A DNA stretch of 64,000 bases from Syntrophopropionicum propionicicum_A (GCF_048984525.1 NZ_JBMGJC010000002.1:124001-188000), one strand, 5' to 3'. Positions 41,940 through 52,435 are shown, counted from the first letter of the stretch. Notes: generated by a model from the sequence alone, not told the origin. Program-made: numbers and translations.

Positions 41940-42383
41940 TTGTTGTTCAAAAAAACAATAGTAGTCATATTAGTCCTGGTGGGAATTATCATTATAGCGG
42001 GGCTGATATTTACAAAGAAACCTGTAGACGACTACAGGTTTCTTTCTGGCATTTTCAACAAACCTGTAATAGAGGGCGAATTGACAGGCAACGAAGCGAT
42101 GGATGTAGGGGTTGATGGCAAGGTGATTGGTATCAACATCTATCCGAATAAACTCGACAACCTTGAAGAGATCGAAAAGATCGTTAAAAGGTATTCACCT
42201 TCAAGCGAAAGGAGTGAAGCCATCAAAGCGGTTAAGGATAGTTGCGATGCGGTGAAGTCGGGTGATTTTACCGACGGAGCTGAAACCTACAGATACACAT
42301 CAGAGACAGGCAACAGTATATACATCAGGACCTGGAGTAATTACGGCGGTACGGTTTATATTCTAATTAAGAGGAGTGATTAA
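41940..42383 (+). CDS. Membrane-anchored hypothetical protein (147 aa)
   Basis: TTG with AAGGAGGGA. N-terminal helix (TIVVILVLVGIIIIAGLIF) followed by a soluble extracytoplasmic domain. Stop abuts the GTG of the next gene. Family unknown. Confidence 0.7.
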   Translation: MLFKKTIVVILVLVGIIIIAGLIFTKKPVDDYRFLSGIFNKPVIEGELTGNEAMDVGVDGKVIGINIYPNKLDNLEEIEKIVKRYSPSSERSEAIKAVKDSCDAVKSGDFTDGAETYRYTSETGNSIYIRTWSNYGGTVYILIKRSD

Positions 42384-43883
42384 GTGTTTAAGTTGAAAAA
42401 GATTATCTCTCTGGTGATTTTACTGGCACTCTGTGTGACAATACTTCCATTAAACGCATTAGCCTATAATCCTTTTATTTATGTAATTATGAAGAACGGT
42501 GAAGTAAGACAGCTATATTTAGACGTGCAATTTACCGATATCGATCAGGGTTTATTAGTGTACGGCACCCCCCAGGACGTATATGATTACGATGCGGAAC
42601 CGGCTCAGAGCTACGATAGCGCCACAGGTGAATGGCGCTATTATGGTTTTACCGAAAGCGGATTTCCTTTCAGTAATAAGAATTACCCCAATGACATAGC
42701 CGATAGTGTAGACCGGATGGTTCGAGATTACGTGGAAAAACCATGGAATAATCCGTCAATAGGATGCCCGCGAAATACATGGAAGCCGTCAGAATACCAA
42801 TGGAATGATGTAAAAACACAGCTTGAGGAGCTCGGTTATCCTCCACATATGACAGATTACAGCGCAGTAGATATGTATTGGTCAATACAGTTTTGGCCAA
42901 CCAGCAGCGGGGTTTTAGAGGGCAGTATACGGGAGTGGCACTGGTATGACGGATATCCCTGCTATGAGACGCACCAAGTACAATTCCCTGAAGATATAGG
43001 ATTAAACGCAAGATTAATCGTAGAACCGCCCACCGCAACCGTGGCTGTTGGAGAAACCACAGACTATAAAGCCTACCTCGATTATGCCGGTGACGGGCGA
43101 GATCAGTTCGATCCGGAAGTAACCACTGACTGCGTTTGGAGTACAGCGGATACAAACATCGGCACTATTGACAGAAGCCGAGGAAGGGCGCTTGGTAAAA
43201 ACGTAGGACAGACAGGAGTTACCGCAAAATACACCAAGGATGGCTATGACCTGTCTGGTTCTGCGGTATTGATAGTTACAGCAGTCGTAGGGCCTATTAC
43301 CCCGCCTGGAGGCACCGGTGCGAACGACCTTATCGCAACCAACCTGGAGATACTGGACTCTAACGGGAATCCCGTTTCGGGAAGCGTAGAAGTAAATAAG
43401 AAGTACAAGGTAAGGGCTACATTCAGTTCAACATTCAAGACCTCTGGCTACGCTAAGGTGAGGTTCTACATCAAGCGAGAGGCCGGCTGGATGGATATAA
43501 GGGAAACTGAAAATGTGTTTATTGAAGCAGAAAGCACTTTCCAAAGGACATGGGATTGGAACGGCACCACGGAAGAAGTAGTCATAATGTCATCCATTGA
43601 CCGACGTTGGGCAGGTTCGGCCTGGGAGGACGAAAAATTCAACGGCACCGAGGAAGAGATAACCTACGAGAACAACGTCTGCCAAAGGGGAGCCACAGGT
43701 ACAGAGACAATAAAAGAACCACCCTCAACCGAAAACTATGGGTATCCCCTGTACTATCACCCTGTAAAATACATCGAGGAGCCCATCATCGAGCAGCAGC
43801 CCGTCATAGGCTGGAAGAAAGCTATATACATCAAGGATGATACCGAATACATTGTTAAAGTGCGCTTGGTAATACCCGAATAA
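42384..43883 (+). CDS. Secreted Ig-like (BIG2-type) protein (499 aa)
   Basis: GTG with AGGAGTGAT. Signal peptide (IISLVILLALCVTILPLNALA). Central RLIVEPPTATVAVGETTDYKA..GTIDRSRGRALGKNVGQTGVTAKY resembles a bacterial Ig-like group 2 domain. Surface-exposed adhesin-like; followed by a terminator. Confidence 0.75.
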   Translation: MFKLKKIISLVILLALCVTILPLNALAYNPFIYVIMKNGEVRQLYLDVQFTDIDQGLLVYGTPQDVYDYDAEPAQSYDSATGEWRYYGFTESGFPFSNKNYPNDIADSVDRMVRDYVEKPWNNPSIGCPRNTWKPSEYQWNDVKTQLEELGYPPHMTDYSAVDMYWSIQFWPTSSGVLEGSIREWHWYDGYPCYETHQVQFPEDIGLNARLIVEPPTATVAVGETTDYKAYLDYAGDGRDQFDPEVTTDCVWSTADTNIGTIDRSRGRALGKNVGQTGVTAKYTKDGYDLSGSAVLIVTAVVGPITPPGGTGANDLIATNLEILDSNGNPVSGSVEVNKKYKVRATFSSTFKTSGYAKVRFYIKREAGWMDIRETENVFIEAESTFQRTWDWNGTTEEVVIMSSIDRRWAGSAWEDEKFNGTEEEITYENNVCQRGATGTETIKEPPSTENYGYPLYYHPVKYIEEPIIEQQPVIGWKKAIYIKDDTEYIVKVRLVIPE

Positions 43884-43916
43884 AAGGGATGCGTAAATTA
43901 CGCACCCCTTTTATTT
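43882..43916 (+). terminator. Rho-independent terminator
   Basis: AAAAGGG-A-TGCGT / ACGCA-C-CCCTTTT stem around the 42384 gene stop, then TTTATTT. Confidence 0.85.
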
Positions 43917-43945
43917 ATAAGATATTTTTGAAAGGTCTGGTGGTT

Positions 43946-44938
43946 ATGAGTTTTAAGATCCCTATTCAAAATCGGCAAAAGGGTATTAAGAATACCCTAT
44001 GTTTACTTTTCCTGCTGACAATAGTTTTTACATTTTTCCCTTTTCAATCAGAAGCGGCAGTAATAGAGGCAAGTTATACTGTAAATGCTTTTATGGACAA
44101 TGGTGATACTTACGAAGTAATTATCCCTGCTGGGCAAAGGCTTAAACAAATAACATTTCCAGTCAACTCACGTTTTAATTCATATACGCCTCGGCCCCTA
44201 AGTCTAAGCGTAGACAATGGCGCATGGAGCTACTCAAACTACGGACAAGCCGAAACAGTATCAATTCCTGCAGGTTATGGATATACCAATTTTAAAGTTT
44301 ACCATAGAATTTACAGCTATGAAGTGGATGTCGACTTTACTTATACTTTTGAATTAATAACCGCTCAAGAAAGTTCACTTCAAACAGCCGTGACTGCGGC
44401 TAATACAGCGGCATCCAGGGCTTTGAATAATTACAATATACTCAACAACTCAACTAAGGGTTTATATAAAACCTATGACATAGCAAACACGGCAGCAACC
44501 AGGGCTTTACAGGCAGCGGATAATACTTCTTACAGTGGAAACACTGCGGCATACCTGGCTTACCTTGCTTCTCAAGAATCCAGTTATATCGCAGATACAC
44601 TAATACCAAACATAAACACCAATATCAGCAACCTTGAAACCATTGTAAACAACATCAGCAACGACAGTACCGCACCGATGATAACAAGCCTTTCAGGTTT
44701 AAATGGGGCTACCTGCACTACAAGCGGTACGTTTTATGTTGTTGTGTCTGCTTCTGATAATTCTACGGGAATACTCCAGGCCCAGGCTAAAGTTGATAAT
44801 GGTTCATATGGGAGTTGGGTAAATCTCCCTAATGCTATTCTTGTAACGCTTACAAGCGGAGCACACACGATCACTGTAAACGTAAAAGACGAAGCAGGAA
44901 ATTCAACGACGCAAACCATGACAGCATTTGGGTTGTAA
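43946..44938 (+). CDS. Secreted coiled-coil/Ig-like surface protein, paralogue 1
   Basis: About 330 aa. ATG 43946 is chosen because upstream ATG 43889 lies in a terminator. Signal peptide (TLCLLFLLTIVFTFFPFQSEA), a beta-rich head, an Ala/Asn/Thr-rich helical stretch (AVTAANTAASRALNNYNILN) and a C-terminal Ig-like module (YVVVSASDNSTGILQAQAKV, AHTITVNVKDEAGNS). Shares its helical and Ig parts with the 47256 gene. Confidence 0.8.
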   Translation: MSFKIPIQNRQKGIKNTLCLLFLLTIVFTFFPFQSEAAVIEASYTVNAFMDNGDTYEVIIPAGQRLKQITFPVNSRFNSYTPRPLSLSVDNGAWSYSNYGQAETVSIPAGYGYTNFKVYHRIYSYEVDVDFTYTFELITAQESSLQTAVTAANTAASRALNNYNILNNSTKGLYKTYDIANTAATRALQAADNTSYSGNTAAYLAYLASQESSYIADTLIPNINTNISNLETIVNNISNDSTAPMITSLSGLNGATCTTSGTFYVVVSASDNSTGILQAQAKVDNGSYGSWVNLPNAILVTLTSGAHTITVNVKDEAGNSTTQTMTAFGL

Positions 44939-44984
44939 GAAGAATGGTTATGAAATGCATTATTAAAATGGAGGTGGATTTCGC

Positions 44985-47201
44985 TTGCGAAGATTTATGC
45001 GAGTGCTTATTGTCTGTATGGTTTTGATTTTATCCATGTTGAGCGTGGTATCCGCTGAACAGCAAAAAGAGTGGATTACTATAACGACAAGTGTAGATGC
45101 CAGCGGTAATGAGGTAGCTACACAGGTATTCGGTTATTACTTAAATGCAGACGACACAGATCAAGTGTTTGTGGTCTGCGACCCAAGTACCGGAGAAGAA
45201 ACCGGTGATGCTTATGTTCCTGGTTTCGAAGTGGGCAAGAGGGACGTTATAGTGGGTTATAACATCAAGTATGGTGAGGACTTTAATACTGTAAAGAAAA
45301 TCAACCCGGTGACAATAAAAATGGCAGCTCCCAATGTGTTTACGGATGTAAAATACACTGACTACAGTTTTGACTATCGCGAACAGACGGGTGAATTAGT
45401 TCAGTCAACCTATGGTTCTGCGACCTGGCCCGGGACAACAAAAGGCTTTTTAATACCGGGTGCCGATCCGGATTACTGGTTAGTTGTAAATGAAATCCGC
45501 AATCCGAATGGATGGCCGGTCAAGGTTAAAGTCAAATCCGGGATTAGATCATTCCGCAGTTCATTTAGAGGCGGCGGCAATGGGGGCAGTATTAGCAACG
45601 AAACAGAGGTTTACCTAGAAGCATATGAAACAAAACATATACTGGTAAACCGGGGGAAACCAGCGGATTGCTATTTTCTCGCGGATGAACTCGAAGAGGG
45701 CGATGCTTGGTCCGAGGGCAGACTGTACACGCATGTGACTGAAAACATGGACCCGGAACTACCGGAAAGACTCAAGGACAGTAAAGGGTATATAAAATTT
45801 CTTTACACTGTTGGATCGTCACAGCCGAGACCGATTGATTTAAGCGGAGGCTTTGATACAGCTTTCAGACTAACATGCAAAGACACCAAAGGAAACTGGT
45901 ACTTTGACGGCAGGGTTAAATTCACCGGAAACGGATGGGAAGCTACGCCCAGCTCCGACTCAAGAAACACTCTAAATGTCAAAACTACTTTAGAAAACAT
46001 ATTAAACACCAGTTATTCCTCTGGGTCACTTCCGTATGTCGATGAGAAAACTCTTGAAAACGGAAGTTTTAAGATTTACGAAAGTAAAAACGTAGGTGCG
46101 ACATTAGCCAACGGGCCTGAAACCCAAATAATAAACGCCGCTGGACCGGCATTGATGGACTATTCAGGGGCAGAAAGAGGTTCTACTTTTGACCTTAACT
46201 ATGAGGACACACCGACGTTCTCAAGGGATGGGATACCTGCTCTGTTTTACACCCCGATATTCGTTGAGTTTTATCGCTTCGTTCCAAACGAAAACTCAAC
46301 AGATGTGGGCAGGCTGGTAAAAGAGGTCAAGCCCGGTTTTGCGGTTGCCGCCTCTACTGTAAAAAGACCGCATATTTCAGTTAACGATCAGATGCAAAAC
46401 TACACCGTAGAAAAAGTTGAAGGTAAGAGTAATGGAAAATATTATAGCTACTGGAAGATTACGCTGAACCATCATGTTACCTTAACAGCGGAGAATCCGG
46501 ATAGCTATGGCGTACAATTCACAGGCGTAACCATGGCGCTGCCGAACATCTATGATGCGGTTAATAAAATTGAAAGCTACCTCGGACATCGCTATGACGC
46601 AGATATTGATGTAAACTCCCCGGATTATTCGGACAAAGATTATGATCCAACAATAGCAAGATTCGATACAATATATCTCGGACCTGACCAGTCAAGCATA
46701 ATATATGACAGGGATATTACAACAGAAATTTTGATAGACGACGAAGCAGTGAAAGAATATTCTCAGGACGGAGAAAAAAGAGAACGCGATGTAACTATAA
46801 AAGAAGAAGAAATTAAAAAAGCTATTGAAAGCACCCTTGAATACATCAACTGGCAAGGTGAAGCAGCGATCCGCACCGGACAAATAAAATTCAGTTCGAG
46901 CAACGTGACAGAGCAAATTCTTACCCTCAACAGGTCAGAGCTTATATATCGCGACGATGACCGCAAGAAGTATTACACAAAAAACGTTGGTTTAATTAAT
47001 ACCGAAAACAGATTACTGCAACCGCTTTCTTACTTTGAGGACGGTGTGGCAACAAGGACAACCGACGAATTATGGATTAAACTGCTGGCATCGAGACACA
47101 TGGGAAGTCACATGAGAAACGATGACGGATTCTGGCCGGAATATGATTACTCCGGAAAGAAAGGCTGGAGATTTGAAGAAAGCCTAAATGAGAGGTATTA
47201 G
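44985..47201 (+). CDS. Large secreted hypothetical protein (738 aa)
   Basis: TTG with GGAGGTGG. Signal peptide (MRRFMRVLIVCMVLILSMLSVVSAEQ). No known domain recognised; rich in Tyr/Asp and beta-type sequence, no C-terminal anchor. Placed between the two coiled-coil/Ig paralogues, possibly a pilus-associated surface component. Confidence 0.75.
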   Translation: MRRFMRVLIVCMVLILSMLSVVSAEQQKEWITITTSVDASGNEVATQVFGYYLNADDTDQVFVVCDPSTGEETGDAYVPGFEVGKRDVIVGYNIKYGEDFNTVKKINPVTIKMAAPNVFTDVKYTDYSFDYREQTGELVQSTYGSATWPGTTKGFLIPGADPDYWLVVNEIRNPNGWPVKVKVKSGIRSFRSSFRGGGNGGSISNETEVYLEAYETKHILVNRGKPADCYFLADELEEGDAWSEGRLYTHVTENMDPELPERLKDSKGYIKFLYTVGSSQPRPIDLSGGFDTAFRLTCKDTKGNWYFDGRVKFTGNGWEATPSSDSRNTLNVKTTLENILNTSYSSGSLPYVDEKTLENGSFKIYESKNVGATLANGPETQIINAAGPALMDYSGAERGSTFDLNYEDTPTFSRDGIPALFYTPIFVEFYRFVPNENSTDVGRLVKEVKPGFAVAASTVKRPHISVNDQMQNYTVEKVEGKSNGKYYSYWKITLNHHVTLTAENPDSYGVQFTGVTMALPNIYDAVNKIESYLGHRYDADIDVNSPDYSDKDYDPTIARFDTIYLGPDQSSIIYDRDITTEILIDDEAVKEYSQDGEKRERDVTIKEEEIKKAIESTLEYINWQGEAAIRTGQIKFSSSNVTEQILTLNRSELIYRDDDRKKYYTKNVGLINTENRLLQPLSYFEDGVATRTTDELWIKLLASRHMGSHMRNDDGFWPEYDYSGKKGWRFEESLNERY

Positions 47202-47234
47202 AGAAGGGGGGATGCCTCTTCTCTTTTCTCTTTA
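47199..47234 (+). terminator. Terminator-like hairpin
   Basis: AGAGAAG / CTTCTCT stem overlapping the 44985 gene stop, followed by TTTTCTCTTT. Confidence 0.65.
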
Positions 47235-47255
47235 AATTATCAAGGGGGTTTCAAG

Positions 47256-48306
47256 ATGAAATCTAAGTGGACAAAGAGTTTTATAATCATGGTTCTGATG
47301 ATATGCCTGATGGTGGCGCCTTGTTATGCGGCAATAATGCCTCAGGCTGTAGTGACTGTTGAATCAGAGACTAAAACCGTAAGTAATCCATCGGCATCAA
47401 GCAACTACAACCTTATTTATAGCTTAAACACATACCCGTATAGTGTTTACAGAGTAGGAGGCTCTTTTAGAGGCAATGGAAACAGCACCACTACTATATA
47501 TTGGCAATTCCGGGATTCCGACGGAAATGTAATTCATTCATTTACATCAAATGCGGCAGATTTTAGGACTTTTGATAAAAGTTTTGCGAGTACACCGTTT
47601 TCGGGACTATATATTTATGCAAAGACAAGTAATACATCGGTGAGCAGCGCATCTTTTTACTGCAATGATATGACAATTTACTATGGCTCAGACATAGCAG
47701 AGCAGTCTGACCTGGAAGCAACCCTAACCGCAGCCAACACCGCAGCCACAAACGCCACGAATGCTTATACCGAGGCTAACACAGCGGCATCAAGAGCCTT
47801 GAATAATTACAATATCCTTAATAACACAACAAAAGGACTGTATAAGACCTATGACGTTGCAAACGTAGCTGCGACAAATACTTCGTATGGCGGAAATACG
47901 GCGGCGTACCTGGCTTATCTCGCTTCTGAAGATGCGAGTTATGTCAGGGATACATTGATACCAAATATACAGACGGATATTGATAATCTTACAACCACTG
48001 TGAACACTATCAACAGCACTATCACAGATGACAGTGTAGCCCCAACAATAATAAGCCTTAGAGGATTGAATGGAGCTACCTGTACTACAAATGGTATATA
48101 CTGTAGTTGTTTCAGCTTCAGACAACTCTTCTGGGCAACTGCAGGCCCAGGTTAAAGTAGACAACGGTACCTTTGGAGAATGGGTTAATATTCCTGATAA
48201 CTACTTGTTTGTGCCACTCTCGGATGGAGCGCACACGATTACAGTTAAAGTGCAGGACGCTGCGGGTAATATAACAACACAGACAATGACGGCGTTTGGA
48301 TTATAA
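47256..48306 (+). pseudogene. Coiled-coil/Ig-like surface protein, paralogue 2, frameshifted
   Basis: ATG with AAGGGGG. Signal peptide, head domain and helical stretch match the 43946 gene. The frame breaks at about 48095-48104: after NGATCTTNG the reading frame ends at 48155, while the missing Ig tail (VVVSASDNSSGQLQAQVKV..TTQTMTAFGL) continues in another frame to 48306. Compared with the paralogue, 7 nt replace 9 nt, i.e. a net -2/+1 shift. Either a true truncation, a phase-variable or programmed shift, or a sequencing error. Confidence 0.75.
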
Positions 48307-48334
48307 GAGGGGCTACGACTCCTCTTTTTTATTT
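48305..48334 (+). terminator. Rho-independent terminator
   Basis: AAGAGG / CCTCTT stem with a 14-nt loop and a T-run, directly after the Ig tail stop (48304-48306). This supports the ancestral gene ending there rather than at 48155. Confidence 0.75.
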
Positions 48335-48385
48335 ATTAAGAACATTATTTTTAAAAATAAAACTTAGAAAATGAGGGGGTATAAA

Positions 48386-49114
48386 ATGTTTTCTTTTATT
48401 CGCAAAGTGCCAGTAGTAGCTTTGGTGGCACTTATGGTCGGTCTAAGCACAACAGGGTTTTTTTATTTCAAACAAGGGGGGCTTAAAGCCGAAGCCAAGG
48501 AAACGATACTTGTGCCGGTGCCGTTGATTGAAATTTCTGCGTACACTTCAATCACGCGAAACGACATCGTTATGAAGGAATTCCCCAAAGGCACAGACCT
48601 GTCTTCAGTGGCAACGCAAACAGAGGAAATCATCGGCAAGGTTGCGGTTAACAACCTGCAGAAGGAAGTTCCTATCAGCCTGAATGATATCAGTGATGCT
48701 GATAAACTCCCGAACCTCAATGTTGTAAGTGTCTATGTTGACCAGGCAAGGTCTGCCGGCGCACAGCCGGGGGATATAGTTGATGTTTACTGGATTCAGG
48801 TTGATGCAACCGGACAGGCTATTGCAAAACCAGTGGCGGCAAACGCAAGGATTGTGGAGGTTGGTGATGGGAAAACCGAAAGTGCAACCGTAGCAGCCAT
48901 AAACAATACGTTTAAAACTCCAACTGGTACCAGTAATATCTATCGGCTTATGGTGAAGCCCGAGGAGGTCAGCGGGGTGGTTGCAGGCGGATCACCCAAA
49001 AACACTTCTGTGGCTCTTGTAAAAAAGTTTTCAGAATCACAGCCGGTTGCAATCCAGACAGCCCAAAGCCCTAAAACAACACAAACCCAGACCTTAAAAG
49101 GGGTGACCAAATAA
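48386..49114 (+). CDS. CpaB/RcpC-like SAF-domain protein (cluster 2)
   Basis: About 242 aa; ATG 48386 follows AGGGGGT (ATG 48371 overlaps that site). N-terminal helix (VVALVALMVGLSTTGFFYF), SAF domain (ISAYTSITRNDIVMKEFPKG, VAVNNLQKEVPISLNDI) and a Thr/Gln-rich tail. Opens the second Tad operon. Confidence 0.82.
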   Translation: MFSFIRKVPVVALVALMVGLSTTGFFYFKQGGLKAEAKETILVPVPLIEISAYTSITRNDIVMKEFPKGTDLSSVATQTEEIIGKVAVNNLQKEVPISLNDISDADKLPNLNVVSVYVDQARSAGAQPGDIVDVYWIQVDATGQAIAKPVAANARIVEVGDGKTESATVAAINNTFKTPTGTSNIYRLMVKPEEVSGVVAGGSPKNTSVALVKKFSESQPVAIQTAQSPKTTQTQTLKGVTK

Positions 49115-49115
49115 T

Positions 49116-50456
49116 ATGTTCTGGAAAAAGAAAAAACCACAGGCTCCAATAGAACCAGAAGAAAAAATAGTGGGCCTGGAAAAAGCGATAGAGCTGGTGC
49201 AAAACGCCCTTGTAAAGTCAGAAAGCGATGGGGCAGTATTCGACGATGCCGTTGGCGGCCTTGTCGGGGCTAAAGAAAAAGCCATAAAGATTATCACCCA
49301 GATACTGTACGACAACAAGATTATCGTAGAAGGATACAGTTTTGACATTGCCGCAGAGGAAATCTACCGTATGGCATGGGGTCTAGGTGTGGTTGAAGAA
49401 CTATACCGCGATCCGAGTATCGATGAAATCCGGATTAACGACTATGACAAGATATTTGTTTCCAAACGAGGTAAGAACGAAAGAGCGGGTGTGAGATTTA
49501 ATGATACGGAAGACGCAAGGAGGGTAATTTCAAGACTCTACACTCACGACGTAGGCATATCTCTGACAGAAACAACACCTGTTGTTGAATCAGTCCGTCA
49601 GGACGGTTCACGGCTAACTGCTCTCGGTAAGCCGGTTACTGAAACTACCGTAGCGATAATTAGGAAGCACGACACATTTGAAATGACCGTGGAGAACCTG
49701 TGTAGAACAGGTACTCTTGACGAGAAGACATGGGATGTGCTTCAATTCCTGGTTCGAGGCAGGGCTAACATCCTTATTATCGGAGGCTTTGGTTCAGGTA
49801 AGTCAACTCTTCAGCGCCGCCTGGTAAAAGAACTGCCCCCGTCGCTAAGGATAATCACCCTTGAGTCAGACAGGGAGATGCTTTTAAGAAAACACTATCC
49901 TGACAGGGACATTATCGAAATCGAAGAACATGCCAACCTTGAAGGTTCGTCGCTGAAAGAACTTCTCAGAACCACTTTCAGGCTTTCTCCTGATGTTATT
50001 ATCATCGGCGAATTCCGGGGCGCCGGCGAAGCTGTCGAGGCAATTAAATCCTGCCGTGTACTTCGTGGCTCAATGGCCACGGCTCACTTCAGCTCTGCCG
50101 AGGAAGCAGTGGAAGGTACAGCGATGTTGATGTTGGAAGAAGGTTTGACGCTTCCTTTTGAACTGGCAAAGATTCGTGTAGCTAGGGCATACAATGTCGC
50201 CGTTGAGTTGTTCTCTGATACTGAAAGAGGTATTAAGAAAGTAGTAAGGTTGACGGAAATATGCGTTGATGAAAAAAACTCTAAAGTGGTTTATAAAACT
50301 CTTTTGGAGTGGGTTCCCTCAACTGAGGATTACCTTGGACCCGGAGAATGGGTTTTAAAGAACAAGCCATCAAATTACCTGATTAACCAGATGGCCAGGT
50401 ATATTCCGTCTACAAGAGAGGTGGATGCCCTTTGGAAATCGGCGCTTACCTCATAA
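49116..50456 (+). CDS. tadA: TadA/CpaF secretion ATPase (cluster 2)
   Basis: 446 aa, ATG one base after the CpaB stop. Walker A GGFGSGKSTLQRR (about 223), DVIIIGEFRGAGEAVEAIK (Walker B), SMATAHFSSAEEAVEG. Clearly diverged from cluster 1 TadA, so the two systems are not a recent duplication. Confidence 0.92.
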   Translation: MFWKKKKPQAPIEPEEKIVGLEKAIELVQNALVKSESDGAVFDDAVGGLVGAKEKAIKIITQILYDNKIIVEGYSFDIAAEEIYRMAWGLGVVEELYRDPSIDEIRINDYDKIFVSKRGKNERAGVRFNDTEDARRVISRLYTHDVGISLTETTPVVESVRQDGSRLTALGKPVTETTVAIIRKHDTFEMTVENLCRTGTLDEKTWDVLQFLVRGRANILIIGGFGSGKSTLQRRLVKELPPSLRIITLESDREMLLRKHYPDRDIIEIEEHANLEGSSLKELLRTTFRLSPDVIIIGEFRGAGEAVEAIKSCRVLRGSMATAHFSSAEEAVEGTAMLMLEEGLTLPFELAKIRVARAYNVAVELFSDTERGIKKVVRLTEICVDEKNSKVVYKTLLEWVPSTEDYLGPGEWVLKNKPSNYLINQMARYIPSTREVDALWKSALTS

Positions 50457-51400
50457 TCATTAAGAATCATATCCAAATATTCATTTCGAATGTCTCTGCC
50501 GACACCACGCTGATGATAAGCCTGGGGCTTGGTATTACAGCCGCCGCCCTTGTGCCTATAATTATAAAGGTGGCGTACCGGCCTTCCCTGGTAGATATGC
50601 TTGGGAGGAAAACGCGTGATAAATACCAGTCGGTGGTAGCGAAAGATGCCTTTACAAAATGGATTGAAGACCTTGAAAGGTATCAGAAAAAAGGAAACAT
50701 TGGCTTAGCGGGATGGAAGTTCTGGCTGTTGCTTGTGGCTATTTGCCTGGCCTGCATTATCGTTGGGATGGTTGTCTTTAAGAGTATTGTAATAACAGCC
50801 TTTCTAGCGGTTTCCGTGGTGTTATCACTTGACCAGTTTTTTATGTTTAAAGACAGGTCAGTTAGACACCAAATGATATCACAGCTTGCTGTGGCCGTAA
50901 GGATATTCGCGTCATCGTATTCAAACACACCTCAGGTTGAAAAAGGAATAGCTGCGGTAGCGGCAACCTGCCCGAATCCTTTAGGAAGGGTGTTTAAAAA
51001 GGCAGAAAAAATGCTTCAGGCCCGCATCCCGGTAGATACTGTGCTGATTGAAATGGCAAAAGACCTGAACTTCGATTACGGCATAATGTTCATCCAGCTC
51101 ATTAAGCAGGTAAAAAACAACACGCTAATACTGCCGCTATTTCACGAACTTATCGCAAGGATAACGGCACGGGAAATACTCGAAAGGGAAAACCGCTCAC
51201 AGGTGGACGGTGAGAGGATGCTGTCGCTGATAATGGTTATAGCTCCGCTACCGTCTTATTTCCTGATTCAGAGCATGGTGCCTGACGCTCACGAGTTTCT
51301 GTCAGGTACGTTTTTCGGAAGAATAATTGTAAGTATGGTGTTCCTGAGTGTTATCACATGGGCTGTAATGTCAAGAATAACAGAAAGGGTTGATGCCTAG
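50432..51400 (+). CDS. tadB: TadB-like inner-membrane protein (cluster 2)
   Basis: 322 aa; TTG overlapping tadA by 25 bp (AGAGGTGG site inside tadA). Membrane helices (LMISLGLGITAAALVPIIIKV, FWLLLVAICLACIIVGMVVF) and T2SSF-type core (SQLAVAVRIFASSYSNTPQV). Confidence 0.78.
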   Translation: MEIGAYLIIIKNHIQIFISNVSADTTLMISLGLGITAAALVPIIIKVAYRPSLVDMLGRKTRDKYQSVVAKDAFTKWIEDLERYQKKGNIGLAGWKFWLLLVAICLACIIVGMVVFKSIVITAFLAVSVVLSLDQFFMFKDRSVRHQMISQLAVAVRIFASSYSNTPQVEKGIAAVAATCPNPLGRVFKKAEKMLQARIPVDTVLIEMAKDLNFDYGIMFIQLIKQVKNNTLILPLFHELIARITAREILERENRSQVDGERMLSLIMVIAPLPSYFLIQSMVPDAHEFLSGTFFGRIIVSMVFLSVITWAVMSRITERVDA

Positions 51401-52199
51401 CATGGTAAATGTTTATATACTCGGTAAAGCTGTGGGTCTGGGCATCACCTCCGCTTCACTCGCTTGGCTTATTTCAGATCAGTTAAAGAAAAAAGCATCA
51501 TTATCACAATTTCTGGTGAATGACACCATAAAAGGTAAGCTGAAAAACCTTCTCCCCATTACAGGGGGCGGCATGACAAAGGAAGACAGAAATATTGTTA
51601 TTTGCGGTTTTGTCGGTGCAGCAATGTTAGCCCTGCTCGGCAAGGGGACAAGTTATATTGGTATGCTTTTGTTTATAGGACTGGCTTTCGGTGTTGGAGC
51701 AAGTAAAGGATTTTACGCTTTCAGAAAAACAGCCGAACTGTACACAAGAAGGCGCCAGGTAGCAGTGCTTTTCGAGGCCGTTGAAATGTACCTGAGGTCA
51801 AACATGTCCCTGAAGCAAGCCTTGTTTGCGGCAAAGTCATTAACCCCGCAGTTAAACGAAGCGGTAATGAGTTGCTTAATACGGTGGTCAGCCAACACCG
51901 ATTATGCACTGGAAATGCTGAGGAAAGAGATCGGGGTTCCAGAGGCAGATGTATTAGTTTCCTTACTTATAAGGATTAATCAAACTGGTACCAAAAACTT
52001 AGAGGGGGTGATACAGCGAGAGGCACAGAACATTGACAAATTAAGACAGGTGGCGGCCCGGATGAAGATATCCAGCCGTCCGATGTATTTCATGCTACAC
52101 AGGGTACTTCCCGCAATAGCCGTGCTGGGAATGTTCCTGGGAAGTATGTATCATCACCTTTCCAGCTCCTTTAATGCAGCAGGGATTTCAATATTTTAA
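51390..52199 (+). CDS. tadC: TadC-like inner-membrane protein (cluster 2)
   Basis: 269 aa; TTG 51390 or ATG 51402, overlapping tadB. Core FEAVEMYLRSNMSLKQALFA, VSLLIRINQTGTKNLEGVI, KISSRPMYFMLHRVLPAIAV are T2SSF-like. Confidence 0.75.
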   Translation: MMPSMVNVYILGKAVGLGITSASLAWLISDQLKKKASLSQFLVNDTIKGKLKNLLPITGGGMTKEDRNIVICGFVGAAMLALLGKGTSYIGMLLFIGLAFGVGASKGFYAFRKTAELYTRRRQVAVLFEAVEMYLRSNMSLKQALFAAKSLTPQLNEAVMSCLIRWSANTDYALEMLRKEIGVPEADVLVSLLIRINQTGTKNLEGVIQREAQNIDKLRQVAARMKISSRPMYFMLHRVLPAIAVLGMFLGSMYHHLSSSFNAAGISIF

Positions 52200-52224
52200 A
52201 TAATTTAAGGAGGAGACCGAGTCC

Positions 52225-52431
52225 ATGAAAAAAATCGCTAACAGTCAGTTCGCAAAAGCAATTAGAGCGTTCTGGTCCGACAGGAATGGTTACGGCGTGG
52301 TAGAGCTCATGGTGATCATCGCCATACTCGGCGCCGTAGGCGTTGCGGTGGGTACTGTATTCCAAGACAAGTTCCCCACAACCGCCAATACAGTCGGCGA
52401 CAAGGTTGATACAATCGTACAGGATTGGTAG
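52225..52431 (+). CDS. Type IVb prepilin-like protein 1
   Basis: 68 aa. SDRNG/YGVVELMVIIAILGAVG: cleavage after Gly places Glu at +5, the class III (Flp/TadV) signal. Short post-helix tail. Candidate pilin of cluster 2. Confidence 0.82.
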   Translation: MKKIANSQFAKAIRAFWSDRNGYGVVELMVIIAILGAVGVAVGTVFQDKFPTTANTVGDKVDTIVQDW

Positions 52432-52435
52432 ATAT

